Shown here in pieces: positions 29,404 to 32,290 of a stretch of DNA of 32,290 nucleotides. The DNA lies in assembly GCA_902594915.1 (NCBI GenBank), contig CACJOA010000003.1:68061-100350 (forward strand). The letters run 5' to 3'. How positions within the stretch are numbered: position 1 is the stretch's first letter; every line of letters starts with the position of its first letter. Under the pieces are notes generated by a model. It ran no database searches and was not told the origin of the DNA. It saw nothing but the letters and a program-made list of their open reading frames with translations. This DNA is from an uncultured Pelagibacteraceae bacterium. Lineage in GTDB: Bacteria > Pseudomonadota > Alphaproteobacteria > Pelagibacterales > Pelagibacteraceae. The position numbers and the translations under genes are program-made.

Positions 29404-30348
29404 TTAATTTAATTTTTTAGGCACTTTGAAAACAACATTTTCTTTTATTATCTCAACTTCGTCTATAGACACTGTAAATTTTTTTTTTAAATTCTCTATG
29501 AAGTTTTCTACAAGAATTTCTGGTGCAGAGGCTCCAGAAGAAATACCTATTGTCTCAGATTTTTCAATTAAATCATAAGGTATTTCACTTTGGGAATGAA
29601 TAAGATGAGCATTATTACAACCTGATTTTTTTGCAACCTCAACAAGTCTCACTGAATTTGAGGAATTTCTACTTCCAATTACAAAAAACATATCACAATT
29701 TTTTGCAATATTTTTTACAGCCAGCTGTCTATTTGTTGTTGCATAACAAATATCTTCTTTATAAGGCTCTCTAATACCTGGAAATCTATCTTTTAAAATA
29801 CTAATTATATTTTTTGTGTCATCTACTGATAAAGTTGTTTGAGTTACGAAAGCGAGGTTTTTATTCTTTTGAAATTTGTATCTTTTAGCTTCATCTTCAT
29901 CTTGAATAAGATCTATTGATCCTTCCGGTAATTGTCCCATTGTTCCAACAACTTCAGGATGGTTCTGGTGTCCAATCAAAATCAAATGATAACCTGATTT
30001 ATGAAGATTCTCAGCTTCACGATGAACTTTCGATACTAGTGGACAAGTAGCATCCACATATGTCATTTTGTAACTTTCAGCATCAGAAGGAACATTTTTT
30101 GGAACTCCATGCGCAGAAAAAATTACTGGTCTAGTTTTATCTTTAATTTCTTCAAGCTCTTCAACAAATATAGCCCCCTTTTTTTTTAAATCGTCAACTA
30201 CAAATTTATTGTGAACAATCTCATGTCGAACGTAAACTGGGATACCGTATTTTTTTATTGCTTTTTCAACAATCTCAATTGCTCTCTCTACACCTGCACA
30301 AAATCCTCTTGGTGCAGATAGCAAAATTTTGATTTCTTTATTTTTCAT
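29404..30348 (-). CDS. ispH: 4-hydroxy-3-methylbut-2-enyl diphosphate reductase
   Basis: This iron-sulfur enzyme makes IPP and DMAPP in the last step of the MEP pathway. From the ATG at 30348 it is 314 residues; a TTG at 30357 is also in frame. The three cluster cysteines are in PRGFCAGVERAIE (Cys17), VDATCPLVSKVH and EDICYATTNRQ. HPEVVGTMGQ and ISSGASAPE complete the family set. It overlaps the blh stop by 11 bases, placing isoprenoid precursor supply directly behind the carotenoid-cleavage gene. ispH-thrB-rnhA is a conserved alphaproteobacterial order. Confidence 0.97.
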   Translation of the reverse strand: MKNKEIKILLSAPRGFCAGVERAIEIVEKAIKKYGIPVYVRHEIVHNKFVVDDLKKKGAIFVEELEEIKDKTRPVIFSAHGVPKNVPSDAESYKMTYVDATCPLVSKVHREAENLHKSGYHLILIGHQNHPEVVGTMGQLPEGSIDLIQDEDEAKRYKFQKNKNLAFVTQTTLSVDDTKNIISILKDRFPGIREPYKEDICYATTNRQLAVKNIAKNCDMFFVIGSRNSSNSVRLVEVAKKSGCNNAHLIHSQSEIPYDLIEKSETIGISSGASAPEILVENFIENLKKKFTVSIDEVEIIKENVVFKVPKKLN

Positions 30349-31273
30349 TTTTTTCAATTAAATATTCGAGCAATATATGCGGAAAAGTTAAAGACGCCAA
30401 ACCTATAAATATTAATTTCAAAATTGCACTGTCTAAATTATAATTATTATTTAAAAAATAAAGACCTATTAAACAAAAAGTAGCAGTTAGGATAGTTAAA
30501 GGGGTAGCCTTTTTAATAAAAACCAAAAGTCCACTCCCTAAACTTTTTTGATCAAGTTCAGTGACTAATGAAATACCATGCCTTATAGAATGTAAAAAAC
30601 AAAAATAAATTGTAAAGGCTATTAACGGAGAGAAATGCATATTTATAATTATTATAGAGAAATAATCAAAAAAGATTGTAAATTTTCGTAACTCAAATTT
30701 TTTGAAAAATAAAATAATGTTAGATAAAGTACTTAATATAATTCCAATTATCAAAAAATTTTTATTTTCGATAACATTTAAACTTTGATAAAACGACTCA
30801 TTCTCAATTAGTAGTAATTTGAAAATAGAAATTGTTTCATTAAAATTAAAATACAGTGGCGCCAATACTACTAAAGAGCCTTTAAGAAAAAATAAGAATT
30901 GATTTAGATATGAATTATTATCAATTAAAAATTGAGTGTCTTCTTTACCAAAATGAAACGAGGCAACAACTAAAAAAGTAATAAGAACTCCCGTGGGTAA
31001 AAGTACCCAAAGAATTATAATTGTTGCCGCAAGTAGAAAATAGGATACATAAAAAGTGATTATATTATTTATTTGGAAAATTTTAAGAAGCCTTCTTCCC
31101 TTAATATGATCTAAAGAACCATGTGATACACCAATTATTAAAATTAATAATAAACACATCAATGGAGAAACACTTAGATTGTAAGCTTTTATAAACGGTA
31201 GAGAAATAATATTACAAAATAAAAAAAAAATAAAAGAATGTTTGAAGTTAATTTTCTTAATTTGTATAGTCAT
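30338..31273 (-). CDS. blh: Brp/Blh-family beta-carotene 15,15'-dioxygenase
   Basis: This integral membrane enzyme cleaves beta-carotene into two retinals, the chromophore of microbial rhodopsins. It has 311 residues and about eight membrane helices. The histidines thought to bind iron are present: GVSHGSLDH (His51, His56), SFHFGKED (His107) and FLHSIRHG (His228, His232). It lies 6 bases behind crtY, which makes its substrate, and overlaps ispH. Its presence implies a rhodopsin gene in the same genome, which is not in this window. Confidence 0.94.
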   Translation of the reverse strand: MTIQIKKINFKHSFIFFLFCNIISLPFIKAYNLSVSPLMCLLLILIIGVSHGSLDHIKGRRLLKIFQINNIITFYVSYFLLAATIIILWVLLPTGVLITFLVVASFHFGKEDTQFLIDNNSYLNQFLFFLKGSLVVLAPLYFNFNETISIFKLLLIENESFYQSLNVIENKNFLIIGIILSTLSNIILFFKKFELRKFTIFFDYFSIIIINMHFSPLIAFTIYFCFLHSIRHGISLVTELDQKSLGSGLLVFIKKATPLTILTATFCLIGLYFLNNNYNLDSAILKLIFIGLASLTFPHILLEYLIEKNEK

Positions 31274-31279
31274 TATAAA

Positions 31280-32290
31280 TTAGTCAAATAAAGTTTTAAT
31301 GAAAATAAATTTTGGCATTTGAAAAATTATACTTAAATCCTCTAAAAAATTACTTTTGTTCGAAAGAAATTTTATAACAGTCTTTGGTGAAGTCTTAAAC
31401 ATCTTAAAAAATATATCAGACATTTTTTCAGGATTTTTTTCAAGGACACGTAGAAAAATTTCATCCAAAAATTGATATTTTTTATTTATTTCAAATTTTT
31501 TGGTATCTGAAATATTTTCGATGTTTTCTCTAATGTATTTGCTGTGTTCTTGTATATTTAAAAAAGTATATCCCGTACTTAATCTTGTCATTCCACCAGC
31601 TGTTCCAATATTGATTTTATTTTTTTCATTCTTATTCAATGGATAGAAGAGGGGTATTGCTCCTTCCTCCTTATAAGTAATCTCATAATTTTTAATTTTT
31701 AAATTATTTTCAATATAGTGATTGATTTGATTTTCGTAATCTTTTTGTGAATTGTCATTCATTTTTGACAACCAAGTTGTTTCCACTAAAGCTTTATTTT
31801 TTGTGTATGGCAATGTATAAAAAAAATGAACACTTTCTCTCTGTTCGCAATCAAAATCCATTAGATTAAAAATTTTTTCATCAAAAATATTATTTTCTAA
31901 TTCAATTTCTACACCACAAAAATGTTGCCAAAGATTAAGGTAATTTTTTTGAATAGTTGGCACGCTATTGAAAATGAAAGAATTTTGTTTATTAATTTCT
32001 TCTATATTTTTAAAAAAGAAAATATTTTCATTTCTTTTTAATTTATTATTTATTTTTTTATAAAATAAACCACTATCAATGCTTTGATATGGAAAATTTT
32101 TACACTCTAAGTAATTTGTTTTACCAGGTATATTAATTGAAAAACTCTCCCAATTTTTTTTCACACAATCGTCAAAGTTATGTGGTGTTACTTTCCAAAA
32201 GGACCAGGTCTTATCTCGTTTATATTCCTCCCTAGGTTCAATAATTGCTAAAGTTTTGTCTTTTAATTTTTCATGAATTTCTAATTCATA
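31280..32290 (-). CDS. crtY: Lycopene beta-cyclase CrtY (5' end cut by window)
   Basis: The enzyme closes both ends of lycopene to give beta-carotene. The open frame has no stop up to the window edge, so 336 C-terminal residues are present and the dinucleotide-binding N-terminus lies outside. A GTG at 32164 is inside the gene, not its start. The read-through part gives EYKRDKTWSFW and later FDDCVKKNWES, as expected for CrtY. Further marks are LWQHFCGVEIE, NLMDFDCEQ, ALVETTWLS, EEGAIPLFYPL and GTAGGMTRLSTGYTF. The crtY-blh order is that of known retinal clusters, in which crtB, crtI and crtE often lie upstream. Confidence 0.95.
   Translation of the reverse strand, partial: YELEIHEKLKDKTLAIIEPREEYKRDKTWSFWKVTPHNFDDCVKKNWESFSINIPGKTNYLECKNFPYQSIDSGLFYKKINNKLKRNENIFFFKNIEEINKQNSFIFNSVPTIQKNYLNLWQHFCGVEIELENNIFDEKIFNLMDFDCEQRESVHFFYTLPYTKNKALVETTWLSKMNDNSQKDYENQINHYIENNLKIKNYEITYKEEGAIPLFYPLNKNEKNKINIGTAGGMTRLSTGYTFLNIQEHSKYIRENIENISDTKKFEINKKYQFLDEIFLRVLEKNPEKMSDIFFKMFKTSPKTVIKFLSNKSNFLEDLSIIFQMPKFIFIKTLFD

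Noticed and set aside
32162..32164. GTG as the start of crtY, giving a 294-residue protein
   Set aside because: The frame stays open to the window edge and the upstream codons encode conserved CrtY sequence (EYKRDKTWSFW), so the GTG is internal.

Overview
The window is a strongly A+T-rich, very compact piece of bacterial chromosome from a free-living, streamlined alphaproteobacterium. It most resembles the marine SAR11 group (Pelagibacterales); that assignment is inferred from gene content, gene order and base composition, with no marker gene compared. Supporting points are the alphaproteobacterial order coxB-coxA-ctaB-(small coxF-like ORF)-ctaG-coxC-SURF1-thrC, the block HAD(IIA)-ribF-ileS-lspA-DUF3035 lipoprotein, the ispH-thrB-rnhA order, the DUF2093 protein, and near-zero intergenic space. 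No stretch longer than about 125 bases lacks a gene. There are no rRNA or tRNA genes, insertion sequences, phage genes or CRISPR arrays.

Layout. Bases 1-2629 (minus strand) hold the 5' part of typA, a 38-codon basic ORF, and the groES-groEL chaperonin operon with a clear terminator and a likely heat-shock promoter. Bases 2753-9164 (plus) form a packed run: HAD phosphatase, ribF (FMN/FAD), ileS, lspA, a small lipoprotein and pgi. Bases 9161-10983 (minus) carry rsmD and purD. A DUF2093 gene (plus) follows. Bases 11198-16848 (minus) are an envelope operon, ubiA-msbA-waaA-lpxK-lpxL, for ubiquinone and lipid A/Kdo. Bases 16901-17305 (plus) encode a DUF2721 membrane protein. Bases 17302-19860 (minus) carry a quinone oxidoreductase, a pirin and an L-2-haloacid-dehalogenase-type hydrolase. 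Bases 19878-27990 (plus) contain rsmE, the aa3-type cytochrome c oxidase operon with its heme, copper and SURF1 assembly factors, then thrC and a peroxiredoxin. Bases 28016-32290 (minus) contain crtY (cut by the window end), blh, ispH, thrB and rnhA.

How the genes work together. The envelope operon makes and flips the lipid A-Kdo core and supplies ubiquinone precursor. The cox operon builds the terminal oxidase, with heme o synthesis (CtaB), CuB delivery (CtaG/Cox11) and SURF1 alongside. In the last operon IspH supplies isoprenoid precursors, CrtY cyclises lycopene to beta-carotene and Blh cleaves it to retinal. This implies a rhodopsin (proteorhodopsin type) elsewhere in the genome, probably with crtE/crtI/crtB just beyond base 32290. 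thrC and thrB, two consecutive steps of threonine synthesis, lie on opposite strands tail to tail.

Most of the content is core and recognisable; I found no convincing undescribed multi-gene system. The points most worth a second look are the retinal genes feeding into ispH, the 38-residue basic ORF beside groEL, the 41-residue membrane ORF in the cox operon, a haloacid dehalogenase with its full catalytic set, a 12-A tract in a lipoprotein gene, and the extreme packing: opposed stop codons sharing bases and divergent starts 6 bases apart.
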